A stretch of 51,755 nt of DNA from Sideroxyarcus sp. (GTDB taxonomy: Bacteria > Pseudomonadota > Gammaproteobacteria > Burkholderiales > Gallionellaceae): contig JAUSBC010000057.1 in assembly GCA_030652215.1 (NCBI GenBank), positions 1 to 51,755 of the forward strand, in the 5' to 3' direction. A program made the translations under genes and the position numbers. The notes below the pieces were generated by a model. It was not told where the DNA came from. It saw only the letters and a program-made list of their open reading frames with translations, and did no database searches. Of the stretch, positions 14,887 to 23,911 are shown piece by piece. How positions within the stretch are numbered: position 1 is the stretch's first letter; each line of letters begins with the position of its first letter.

Positions 14887-16514
14887 TGTCGAGCAAGCCG
14901 TTTGCCATCACCCTCAAGCCCGGCACCTCGCTGGCCAATCTCACCGGTACTTGGCGCACCGCGCGCCCGCAGTATGTCGACCGCCTGCCGCCGTGCAACC
15001 ACGCCTGCCCCGCCGGGGAGAACATCCAGGGCTGGCTGTTCCATGCCGAATCCGGCGATTACGAGCAGGCCTGGCGCGTGCTGACCATCAGCAATCCGCT
15101 GCCCGCGGTAATGGGGCGCGTGTGCTATCACCCCTGCGAAACAGCCTGCAACCGCGGCCAGCTCGACGAGGCGGTGGGCATCAACTCGGTGGAGCGATTC
15201 CTCGGCGACGAGGCGATCAAGCGCGACTGGAAGTTCGATGCGCCTGCCGCCGCCAGCGGCAAGAAAGTACTGGTGGTCGGCGCAGGCCCTTCCGGGCTTT
15301 CCGCCGCCTATCATCTGGCGCGCATGGGACACCGGGTCGAGATACAGGAAGCGGGCCCGCTGGCCGGCGGCATGATGCGCTTCGGCATTCCCAAATACCG
15401 GCTGCCGCGCGAGGTGCTGGATGCCGAGGTGCAGCGCATCCTTGATCTGGGCGTGACGCTCAAGCTCAACAGCAAAGTCGTGAATATCGAACAGAGCATG
15501 CAGCAGGGCGGCTTCGACGCGGCCTTCCTCGCAGTCGGCGCGCATATCGGCAAGCGCACCTTCATCCCGGCGGGCGACGCGACCAAGATCGTCGACGCGG
15601 TGTCGGTACTGCGCTCAATGGAAGGCGAAGACAAACCGATGCTGGGTCGGCGCGTGGTCGTGTACGGCGGCGGCAACACCGCCATCGACGTGGCGCGCAC
15701 CGCCAAGCGCCTGGGCGCGACCGAGGCGATCATCGTCTACCGGCGCACGCGCGAGAAGATGCCCGCGCACGACTTCGAGGTGGAAGAAGCCTTGCAGGAA
15801 GGCGTGCTGATCAAGTGGCTGTCCACCATCAAGCAGGCCGGCGAAGGCGAGATCACCGTGGAGAAGATGGCACTGGACGAAAAAGGCTTTCCGCAGCCGA
15901 CCGGGGAATTCGAGACGCTGGCTGCCGACTCGGTGGTGTTGGCACTCGGGCAGGATGTCGACTTATCCCTGCTCGACGGCCTGTCCGGTCTGGAAATAAA
16001 GGACGGCACGGTGCAGGTCGCAGCCAACATGATGACCGGCCATCCCGGCATTTTCGCTGGCGGCGACATGGTGCCGTCGGAACGCACCGTCACGGTGGGG
16101 GTGGGACACGGCAAGAAAGCGGCGCGCAACATCGACGCCTGGTTACGCGGCATTGCTTACGAGCCCGGACCGAAACACGAGATTGCCACGTTCGACAAAC
16201 TCAACCCCTGGTACTACTCCGATGCCGACAAGACGGTGCGCCCGATGCTGGACATCATCCGCCGCCAGACCAGCTTCGACGAGGTACAGGGCGGACTGGA
16301 CGAGACCAATGCGCTGTTCGAGGCGCGCCGCTGTCTGTCGTGCGGGAACTGTTTCGAGTGCGACAACTGCTACGGCGTGTGCCCTGACAATGCGGTGATC
16401 AAGCTGGGCCCCGGCAAGCGCTTCGAGTTCAACTACGACTACTGCAAGGGCTGTGGGTTGTGCGTGGTGGAGTGCCCGTGCGGGGCGATCAAGATGGTGC
16501 CCGAGGACATCTAG
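14886..16514 (+). CDS. NAD(P)H:ferredoxin-type oxidoreductase, GltD-like domain fused to PorD ferredoxin
   Basis: 542 residues. The N-terminal part (about 35-110) is the Cys-rich [4Fe-4S] region of glutamate synthase small subunits (CNHACPAGENIQ, CYHPCETACNRG). The middle has two nucleotide-binding folds: VLVVGAGPSGLSAAYHLARM for FAD and VVVYGGGNTAIDVARTAKRL for NAD(P)H. The C-terminal 70 residues hold Cys-dense ferredoxin motifs (CLSCGNCFECDNCYGVCP and CKGCGLCVVECPCG) like the PorD delta subunit. It takes the place of a separate PorD and should link POR to NAD(P)H. Coupled to porB by TAATG. There is no gltB in the window, so glutamate synthesis is not its role. Confidence 0.9.
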   Translation: MSSKPFAITLKPGTSLANLTGTWRTARPQYVDRLPPCNHACPAGENIQGWLFHAESGDYEQAWRVLTISNPLPAVMGRVCYHPCETACNRGQLDEAVGINSVERFLGDEAIKRDWKFDAPAAASGKKVLVVGAGPSGLSAAYHLARMGHRVEIQEAGPLAGGMMRFGIPKYRLPREVLDAEVQRILDLGVTLKLNSKVVNIEQSMQQGGFDAAFLAVGAHIGKRTFIPAGDATKIVDAVSVLRSMEGEDKPMLGRRVVVYGGGNTAIDVARTAKRLGATEAIIVYRRTREKMPAHDFEVEEALQEGVLIKWLSTIKQAGEGEITVEKMALDEKGFPQPTGEFETLAADSVVLALGQDVDLSLLDGLSGLEIKDGTVQVAANMMTGHPGIFAGGDMVPSERTVTVGVGHGKKAARNIDAWLRGIAYEPGPKHEIATFDKLNPWYYSDADKTVRPMLDIIRRQTSFDEVQGGLDETNALFEARRCLSCGNCFECDNCYGVCPDNAVIKLGPGKRFEFNYDYCKGCGLCVVECPCGAIKMVPEDI

Positions 16515-16532
16515 CAACGACAGGCGGTCGGG

Positions 16533-17399
16533 CTAGCTCCGGTGCTGGCGCAGTTCGCCCATGATATCCAGTGCAGTCTCACGAAATTCGGCAGCATCCA
16601 TGCCCAGATGATTCATGGCATGGGCATGGACAGGCGATTGTCCCATCCCGCCCTCCTCTTCCAATCCCAGAAACACGCTGACCACATGTTCGGCCAGAAT
16701 CAACACCGCGATGAAATTGCGCACCTCGGTCGAAGCCTGGTGCGCGAGGTCAGTGAAGATGCTTGAGTCGTGATGGTGCAGAATGGTCTGGCAGATGTGC
16801 GCGGGCAAACCCCAATTGCGCGCCAACAGGTTGCCCACAACGGCGTGATTCGTTCCCAGCTTGGTTTCTTCATCGCGGTGGATGGTTTCCCAATCGTTTC
16901 CACTCACGGTTTCCTCGAAAGGGTGATCCGGAAAACGCTGCATCAATACCGGAATGCCGCTGTCGTGGAACAGGCCGATGGTATAGGCATCCTCGGTGGA
17001 AATTCCGGGCAGTATCTTCGCCAGCATCGCGGCGGCTTCAGCGGTGCAACTGGATTTGTCCCAGAACTTTTCCAGAAATGCCTTGGCGGCGGGATGCGCA
17101 ACGCTGACGCTGTTGCGCAGAAACAGAGTATTCACCGCCAGCATGACTTTCTTCAACCCGAGTACTGCAACTGCCTGCGGGATGGAGCCAATATTGCAAC
17201 TGCGCCGGAAGGCGGGAGAATTGACCAGCTTCAGCACCGATGCGGAGAGCCCGGCATCGTTTCCAACCAGGCTGGTAATCTGAGTAAAATCAGGCTCTTC
17301 CTTGCGCGCCTCGGACATGATATCCACCAGAATTGCCGGGCAGGCCGGGAGTGAAATGCCTCCCAGTATTTTTTCGACGTGTTCTGCAGTTCCGTGCAT
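16533..17399 (-). CDS. HDOD-domain signalling protein
   Basis: 288 residues, almost all one HDOD domain (LPACPAILVDIMSEAR..., DAGLSASVLKLVNSPAF, IGSIPQAVAVLGLKKV). HDOD is an HD-like fold that has lost the phosphohydrolase metal residues and usually acts as a protein-interaction or signalling module. Single-domain members influence chemotaxis, biofilm or motility in other bacteria. It is convergent with the hox-por operon (18 bases between stops) with no clear hairpin between them. No neighbouring partner points to a pathway. Confidence 0.88.
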   Translation of the reverse strand: MHGTAEHVEKILGGISLPACPAILVDIMSEARKEEPDFTQITSLVGNDAGLSASVLKLVNSPAFRRSCNIGSIPQAVAVLGLKKVMLAVNTLFLRNSVSVAHPAAKAFLEKFWDKSSCTAEAAAMLAKILPGISTEDAYTIGLFHDSGIPVLMQRFPDHPFEETVSGNDWETIHRDEETKLGTNHAVVGNLLARNWGLPAHICQTILHHHDSSIFTDLAHQASTEVRNFIAVLILAEHVVSVFLGLEEEGGMGQSPVHAHAMNHLGMDAAEFRETALDIMGELRQHRS

Positions 17400-17456
17400 G
17401 ACGCAGCTCTCGAATTACATGACCATGCCACTCTAGCAGGATTCACCTTGGAAACA

Positions 17457-17481
17457 AAACGCCCTGTCATGCAGGGCGTTT
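17457..17481 (-). terminator. Intrinsic terminator of the alanine-rich protein gene
   Basis: Ten-base stem AAACGCCCTG / CAGGGCGTTT with a five-base loop, followed on the minus strand by TTTTGTTT. It lies just after the stop of the gene at 17530-18834 and before the HDOD gene, so these two minus-strand genes are separate transcripts. Confidence 0.85.
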
Positions 17482-17529
17482 CATCGGAACCGTGCGTTAA
17501 ACCCAGGTTGTCCGCCATGCAAAATCCGC

Positions 17530-18834
17530 TCAGGCCGGGCTGGTTTCTTCGTCCGGGAAAGGCCAGACTGGTTCGGGCGGTGCCAGGGCGGCCTTTTTGG
17601 CGGCGGCCTCGGCTTTTTTCAGTGCTGCAGCGGCTTTGCGTGCTGCCGCTTCTTCCTGCGCAATCTGTCTGGCCTGGGCTGCTGCCGCTTTGCGCACTTC
17701 GGCTTCTGCCTTCCTCGCTGCAGCCAGTTCCTGCGCAGCCAGCCTGGCCTGCTCTGCCGCCAGCTTTTTCGCTGCAGCAGCTTCCTGGGCGGCAATCTTT
17801 TTGGCTTCAGCTTCCGCCTTCTTGATTGCTGCGGCTTCCTGCGCGAGCTGTTTTCTGGCCTCGGCTTCCACCTTCTTTTCGGCAACCGCCTGCTGTGCCG
17901 CCAATTTTCGTGCCTCCGCTTCCGCTTTCTTGACGGCAGCCGCTTCCTTGGCGGCTTGCTTGAGGGCCTCGGCTTCGGCTTTTTTCTCGGCAGCGGCCTG
18001 TTGTGCAGCCTGCTTGCGTGCTGCGGCTTCTGCCTTTTTCAATGCTGCCGCTTCTGCTGCGGCTTGGGCTGCGGCTGCTGCCTCGGCTTTCCTGGCTTCT
18101 GCTTGGGCTTTTTTCAGCGCAGCGGCTTCTGCCGCAGCCTGTTTTTTGGCCTCAGCCTCGGCTTTCTTCGTTGCAGCCGCTTGCAGGGCGGCAAGCTTTC
18201 TGGCTTCCGCTTCAGCTTTCTTTGCGGCGGCCGCTTCTTCCGTTGCTTTCTTCTTTGCCTCGGCTTCGGTTTTTTTCAGCGCTGCAGCATTTGCTGCGGC
18301 CTGTTTCCTGGCCTCCGCTTCGGCCTTCTTCAGGGCTGCGGCCTCTTCGGCAGCTTTCCTCTTCGCCTCGGCCACTGCCTTCTTGTATGCAGCGTTTTCT
18401 TCTGCCGCTTTATTCCTGGCTTCCGCCTCGGCCAGTTTGGCAGCGGCCGCTTCCTGCGCGCGCTGTCTTGCCTGTTCCATTGCACGGATTTTTTCGGCCG
18501 CCGCTGCTTCAGCAGCGGCGGCGCGTGCAATCCTGGCCGCCTCGGCATCCGCGCGAGCCTGCTCGCCGGCTGCCTTGGCATCGAGCATTTCCTGCTCGGC
18601 CTGCGCCTTCATTTCGGCAGCCGACGCGTAAGCAGCTCTGGCCGCTATGGCAGCGTCTTCCTTTTGAACCGCAATAAGCCGTTTGGCTTCCAGCACCTGT
18701 TGGGCTTCTGCTGCTGCCTGGTCGGCTGCAAGCATCGTTTTGTGGGCGAGGGAAAGAATTTTTTCAGCTGCCGCTGCATTTCTGGCAGTGCCGATTTCAT
18801 TGGGGGTCAATTTAACCTTCTTCACCTCTGACAT
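17530..18834 (-). CDS. Alanine/lysine/glutamate-rich long-helix protein with 18-residue repeats
   Basis: 434 residues, more than a third Ala, the rest mainly Glu, Lys, Arg and Gln. After a less repetitive N-terminal 150 residues comes a run of about 12 units of the form KKAEAEARKQAAxxAAAx (residues about 151-373), and a Pro-rich end (PPEPVWPFPDEE). The 18-residue period equals five turns of alpha-helix, so the charged pattern stays on the same face, as in a rigid single helix or coiled coil. No signal peptide or membrane helix is seen, so it is probably cytoplasmic. It resembles the low-complexity helix of TolA-like proteins in composition only; TolA's membrane anchor and C-terminal domain are absent. 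Function unknown. It has its own terminator. Confidence 0.8.
   Translation of the reverse strand: MSEVKKVKLTPNEIGTARNAAAAEKILSLAHKTMLAADQAAAEAQQVLEAKRLIAVQKEDAAIAARAAYASAAEMKAQAEQEMLDAKAAGEQARADAEAARIARAAAAEAAAAEKIRAMEQARQRAQEAAAAKLAEAEARNKAAEENAAYKKAVAEAKRKAAEEAAALKKAEAEARKQAAANAAALKKTEAEAKKKATEEAAAAKKAEAEARKLAALQAAATKKAEAEAKKQAAAEAAALKKAQAEARKAEAAAAAQAAAEAAALKKAEAAARKQAAQQAAAEKKAEAEALKQAAKEAAAVKKAEAEARKLAAQQAVAEKKVEAEARKQLAQEAAAIKKAEAEAKKIAAQEAAAAKKLAAEQARLAAQELAAARKAEAEVRKAAAAQARQIAQEEAAARKAAAALKKAEAAAKKAALAPPEPVWPFPDEETSPA
17716..18384 (-). repeat. About 12 tandem 54-base coding repeats in the alanine-rich gene
   Basis: Units of 18 codons begin with KK and continue with AEAEARKQ-type sequence. 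Eleven are exactly 18 codons. One (residues about 241-265) is 25 codons, an insert of 7 residues, i.e. two helical turns, which keeps the helical phase. The DNA units have diverged, so expansion is not recent. Confidence 0.75.
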
Positions 18835-18993
18835 CTGAATCTCCTAAGATATGAACCTGTTCAGGCGGGAGCCCTTTCCGCTCGGGATGGCCGAACTCCG
18901 CCGCATCAAAAAAACTGCATGTCTCCCCCGCGCACGCCGTTACACGGCATTTTGTAGCGATGCATGGGTTTGAGTAACGTGCTGCGAAACATA

Positions 18994-19009
18994 CAGAACG
19001 AACGTTCTG
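18994..19009. promoter_or_regulatory. Palindromic operator candidate CAGAACG-AA-CGTTCTG
   Basis: Seven-base perfect arms with a two-base centre, in the gap between the rhodanese gene and the alanine-rich gene (both minus strand). The core GAACGAACGTTC resembles operators of TetR-family repressors and also fits a GAAC-N4-GTTC pattern. It lies about 160 bases upstream of the alanine-rich gene. No regulator gene is adjacent. Confidence 0.4.
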
Positions 19010-19057
19010 CTGTCAATTCAGACTACCTGATCGATGGGTTGATTGTCCGAATCGGTG

Positions 19058-19444
19058 TTATGTCTGAGCCCAGGGCAAGCCGTCGAAGCGCCAGCCGTTG
19101 TGCGAATTGCGGTGATGGGTATCATCCAGGTCGCCTTCGAAGCCGTGCGCGACATTGTAGACTTCCTTCAATCCTGCTTCTTCCAGTGCCAACCCGGCAT
19201 CGGCCGAGCGGCGTCCGGAGCGGCAGATAAGCACCACGGGGCGGTTGACGCTGGCGGCTTTGCGCACATGCGCGACGAATTGCGGATCGATCTCCCAGTC
19301 CGGCCCGTCCACCCAGGGAATAAGAATGGAGCCGCGCGGATGACCAACGAACATATATTCCATTTCGCTGCGCACGTCGATGAAGACGGCCTCAGGATTG
19401 GCCTGCAGAAATTCGTATGCTTCTTTGGGTTCGAGATGTTTCAT
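19058..19444 (-). CDS. Rhodanese-domain protein
   Basis: 128 residues forming one rhodanese domain: MKHLEPKEAYEFLQ, AVFIDVRSEMEYMFVGHPRG, and the active-site loop ICRSGRRSADAG with its catalytic Cys. The last 25 residues (THHRNSHNGWRFDGLPW) are an extension often seen in single-domain bacterial rhodaneses. It should bind sulfane sulfur in the cytoplasm and transfer it to an acceptor. A sulfide:quinone oxidoreductase is encoded 3 kb away, so a link to sulfur oxidation is possible but not shown by an operon. The next upstream gene on the same strand is a phosphodiesterase 73 bases away. Confidence 0.92.
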   Translation of the reverse strand: MKHLEPKEAYEFLQANPEAVFIDVRSEMEYMFVGHPRGSILIPWVDGPDWEIDPQFVAHVRKAASVNRPVVLICRSGRRSADAGLALEEAGLKEVYNVAHGFEGDLDDTHHRNSHNGWRFDGLPWAQT

Positions 19445-19517
19445 GGCGCGCCTGCTTGATTGTTATCGACAAGCCGATTATAGCGCTCAGTTGGCGTGGT
19501 GTATCGACGACGCCCCT

Positions 19518-20072
19518 TCAACCCTGTGCATGACAAGGAGAAGGGCTATTCTGCAATGTCCGTATTTCAAAACTCATACTCTCCAAATCACCGAGTATCC
19601 AGGTCGGGATTGCCTTAACTCCGGGTGCATCTATGCCCGCTACCGAACCGGGATTGACCAGCCAGCTTTTCCCGCCTTTGACATTGGCTTGCATTCCAAC
19701 ATGTGCAGTGTGGCTATGGCCGTGACAAACCAGATCGTAGTCGCCGGTGCAGGCGAAGGCCATTCCGTGATTCGGCATGTGGGTAACGAAGATCTTGCGC
19801 CCGCCGATTTCCAGCACGGCCTCCTGCCCGTAGTAGGCAAACAGACCGTTCGATTTCGCCATCGTGCGGTAGAGCGACGCCACATCGCCGATGTTGTTGC
19901 CGTGCACGGCATGAATGGGAATGTCCAGCTTGAGGGAAGCGCGCAGTGTGTTAACGCCGATCAGGTCGCCGCAGTGGATGACGGCCTGAGCACCGGCAGC
20001 CTTTGCCTCCTTGATCGCCTCCACAAGAGGGTCGGAACGATCATGACTGTCGGAGAGGATACAAATTTTCAT
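19518..20072 (-). CDS. YfcE/MJ0936-type metallophosphoesterase
   Basis: 184 residues with all metal-binding motifs of the calcineurin-like phosphodiesterase fold: SDSHDR, CGDLIG, HGNNIGD, THMPNHG and CHGHSHTAH, then NPGSV. Family members hydrolyse phosphodiesters in vitro with Mn2+; the natural substrate is usually unknown. It is divergent from the histidine kinase gene and may share a transcript with the rhodanese gene downstream. Both ends look intact for the family. Confidence 0.9.
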   Translation of the reverse strand: MKICILSDSHDRSDPLVEAIKEAKAAGAQAVIHCGDLIGVNTLRASLKLDIPIHAVHGNNIGDVASLYRTMAKSNGLFAYYGQEAVLEIGGRKIFVTHMPNHGMAFACTGDYDLVCHGHSHTAHVGMQANVKGGKSWLVNPGSVAGIDAPGVKAIPTWILGDLESMSFEIRTLQNSPSPCHAQG

Positions 20073-20158
20073 CTTTTTATTCTATCGCGCTTGATTGCGG
20101 CGCATTAGGCAGAATTCGGGTAAAAAGTGTCTATAACCACATCGGGTAGGGGCTCTCA

Positions 20159-20174
20159 TAGCCCCAATGGGGTA
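20159..20174. promoter_or_regulatory. 7-2-7 inverted repeat, candidate NarL-type response regulator site
   Basis: TAGCCCCAATGGGGTA resembles the NarL-type arrangement of two TACYYMT-like heptamers facing each other with two bases between (5 of 7 positions symmetrical). It lies about 135 bases upstream of a NarX-like kinase gene whose partner is a LuxR-type regulator, so autoregulation is plausible. It overlaps a second hairpin GGGGCT-N5-AGCCCC. Confidence 0.4.
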
Positions 20175-20310
20175 ACATATGTCATTCCTATTGCGCTTTA
20201 TTGATATTTCTGGGAAAGCGGCATACCCTAGCGCGTGGCTTTAGTATCGGCTGACGCATGTGTTGATAAAAGTTCGGGACAGGACTTTACGATAATTCTT
20301 GTTAGGTGCG

Positions 20311-21543
20311 ATGAGTAATAAAAAGATAAAGATCAGGTCAGTGAACGAAACGGACTGCGTCCAGTTTTATTGGACACGCGACCCCGAGTTTGTGTTGCCC
20401 GGCAAGAACGGCGGGCTGGAGATGTGTGTGGAACAGGAGTTCGCCACATCGCGCACCAGCGATCTCAAAACGCTGTTGAACTCGTTTCTGGAAACCGCCA
20501 TCGTCGCCGTCAAAGCCAAGGCTGCCGTTGTGCGCGTTCTGTTGCCAGACGAGCAAACTTTGCAGGTGATCAGTTCGGTCGGCCTGAGCGGCGAAGAACT
20601 GGAAGCCGAGCGTATCGTCGAACTGGCCTGCGAAGACTGCGGCAAGGATGCCTTTGTGCACGGCCTCTGCTCCACCGATGTTGACGCCTGCAAGACGCGG
20701 CACGGCGACGAACCCCACCAGCAATTCCGTTCCGTCATCTCCATTCCGCTGGAATCCCGCAATTCCACCGAGCCCTTGCTTGGCGTTTTCACCCTGTTCT
20801 TCGATCTTCCCCAATCCTCTTCCGGCAACACGGCGACCCTGGCAGTCAGTTTCGCCGACCTGCTGGGCACCCTGATCGAACACATCAAAGCCACGCGCGA
20901 GGCGAAGCGCGAAGAACTGCTGCTGGTGCGCCAATCCATCGCCAACGATATCCATGATTCGCTGGCGCAGACGCTGAACTATGCGCGCATGAACACCACG
21001 CTGCTGAGCGGCGCAGTGCGCAGCAACAACGAAGTGATGGCCACCAAGTATGTGCGCGACATCGACGAGGCGCTGGAAATCAGCCAAAAAGCGGTACGCA
21101 CGCTGATTACCGATTTTCGCAGCGAAATGGACCCGGCCGGCCTGCTGCAGGCGCTGCATAAACTGGTCGCGCAGTTCTCCAGGCAGCACAACATCGTGCT
21201 CGATTGCTCGGTTCGCGTGGCCGACCTGGATCTGCCGCTGGAACACGAGATACAGGCCTTCAACATCGTGCGCGAGGCACTTTCCAACATCGCCAAGCAT
21301 TCCAGCGCCAGCCATGCACGCCTGATCATCGACCATCTCTGCGGTTACTATGTGTTGACCATAGAAGACAACGGCGTTGGCACCTTCTCCCCGGTTGAGG
21401 GCCATTACGGAATCATCATCATGCGCGAACGCGCGCAGCGCATCGGCGGCGAAATCAAAGTAGAAAGCACCAAAGGCTTGGGAACCTGCGTACAATTGTT
21501 CTTCCCCGAACCGGAGATTAATTGGAGAACAACGCATGGCTGA
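20311..21543 (+). CDS. Soluble NarX-like histidine kinase with GAF domain and Cys cluster
   Basis: Start set at ATG 20311 (AGGTGCG upstream), giving 410 residues. No membrane helix. A GAF-like sensor (about 45-190) contains Cys107, Cys110, Cys120 and Cys127. The HisKA_3 dimerisation helix has the phospho-acceptor His215 (SIANDIHDSLAQ). The ATPase domain shows REALSNIAKHS (N box) and IEDNGVGTF (G box). The four-Cys set within a GAF domain suggests a metal or Fe-S redox sensor, as known in other form for NreB; this is inference. It overlaps its response regulator by 8 bases and is followed by sqr. Confidence 0.9.
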   Translation: MSNKKIKIRSVNETDCVQFYWTRDPEFVLPGKNGGLEMCVEQEFATSRTSDLKTLLNSFLETAIVAVKAKAAVVRVLLPDEQTLQVISSVGLSGEELEAERIVELACEDCGKDAFVHGLCSTDVDACKTRHGDEPHQQFRSVISIPLESRNSTEPLLGVFTLFFDLPQSSSGNTATLAVSFADLLGTLIEHIKATREAKREELLLVRQSIANDIHDSLAQTLNYARMNTTLLSGAVRSNNEVMATKYVRDIDEALEISQKAVRTLITDFRSEMDPAGLLQALHKLVAQFSRQHNIVLDCSVRVADLDLPLEHEIQAFNIVREALSNIAKHSSASHARLIIDHLCGYYVLTIEDNGVGTFSPVEGHYGIIIMRERAQRIGGEIKVESTKGLGTCVQLFFPEPEINWRTTHG

Positions 21544-22243
21544 GGAATTGAAAATCGCGTTGGTGGACGACCAAAGCCTGTGCCGGCGCGGATTGAGCGA
21601 ACTGCTCACGCGCTGCTACGGCTTCAACGTACTGGGCGCAGTCGGCACCATCGAGGATTTGCGCACCCTGATCAAGGAAGAGCCGGATCTGCTGGTTATG
21701 GACCTGCGCATGAAGCCGATTGACGGACTGTCCATGCTGGAACAGATTCGCAAGGAAGGCTGCATCATTCCGGCCGTGGTGTTGACCATGAGCGATTCGG
21801 AAGTGGATTTGGGTAAAGCGATACGCGCCGGCGTGCGCGGCTATCTGCTCAAGGACATGGCGCCGGAAGAAGTGGTGGATGCCATACGCCGCGTTGCCGC
21901 TGGCGAGTTGGTGGTTGCGCCGACCATGACCGTAAAAATGATCGACATGCTGCGCGGCGACCAACCCGGCCAGGAGCCGAAGAATTCGCTCAAACTGCTG
22001 ACCGAACGAGAACGCGAAATTCTGCAATTGCTGTCGCGCGGCGAAAGCAACAAGGCCATCGCCCTGACGCTCTCCATCAGCTATGACACGGTAAAGCAGC
22101 ATGTACGGCACATTCTGAACAAACTCAACCTGTCGTCGCGGGTAAAGGCGGCTGTGTTGTTCGCAAAGGAACAGGGGACGCCGGAAGACGACGAATCCAT
22201 ATCGGGCAAGCAAGGTGGGACAAAGCAGCAAAGCGGCAAATAA
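21536..22243 (+). CDS. NarL/LuxR-family response regulator
   Basis: 235 residues. The receiver domain has the acidic pair DDQS near residue 11, the phospho-acceptor Asp56 (LLVMDLRMKP) and the switch Lys (YLLKDMAPEE). The C-terminal LuxR-type helix-turn-helix is LTEREREILQLLSRGESNKA then TVKQHVRHILNKL. Overlaps the kinase gene by 8 bases, so they form one two-component pair. The sqr gene begins 33 bases after its stop; the regulator may control that gene and its own operon through the inverted repeat at 20159-20174. Confidence 0.93.
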   Translation: MAEELKIALVDDQSLCRRGLSELLTRCYGFNVLGAVGTIEDLRTLIKEEPDLLVMDLRMKPIDGLSMLEQIRKEGCIIPAVVLTMSDSEVDLGKAIRAGVRGYLLKDMAPEEVVDAIRRVAAGELVVAPTMTVKMIDMLRGDQPGQEPKNSLKLLTEREREILQLLSRGESNKAIALTLSISYDTVKQHVRHILNKLNLSSRVKAAVLFAKEQGTPEDDESISGKQGGTKQQSGK

Positions 22244-22252
22244 TACATGTAA

Positions 22253-23548
<1,296 letters not shown>

Positions 23549-23589
23549 GCGTTCAAGCCGGACGGCAACGATCCGGTGCAGTCAACAAC

Positions 23590-23629
23590 AATGCCCTTCC
23601 AACCCAGGTTGGAAGGGCATTTTGTTTTT
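23590..23629 (+). terminator. Intrinsic terminator after sqr
   Basis: Fourteen-base perfect stem ATGCCCTTCCAACC / GGTTGGAAGGGCAT followed by TTTGTTTTTG. Very stable; ends the kinase-regulator-sqr transcript 40 bases after the sqr stop. Confidence 0.9.
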
Positions 23630-23911
23630 GCATCCCCTGTTCCGGCTCGATTTCGCCCGGATACTTATTCGGCAACCATCCGTTTGCCGTCAACACCTGC
23701 CCTAACACCGTCATCGCGGCCGGCACATCCCGATTCCGCAAGCTCATCCCCCTTTGATTGGAATGGTATTTTTCAAATCCAGGCATTGGCCTGAATGTTG
23801 CAATGCATACGCACAATGAAAACGGAAACTCAAAAATCCCTGCACCTTGATTCTGCCCCAGCCGCAGTGGCGGGCATACAAAGCTCAGGCAATTGCCGGA
23901 AAGGATTGAAA
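23630..23911. other. Intergenic region, no supported gene
   Basis: Stretch between the sqr terminator and the pseudopilin gene. Open frames exist on both strands but none has a ribosome site or a recognisable domain. It presumably holds the pilin promoter; I see no clear -35/-10 pair. Confidence 0.4.

Noticed and set aside
17597..18631. Plus-strand Ala/Ser-rich frame of 344 codons over the repeat protein
   Set aside because: Antisense of the alanine-rich repeats; the opposite frame has a ribosome-ready start and a terminator.
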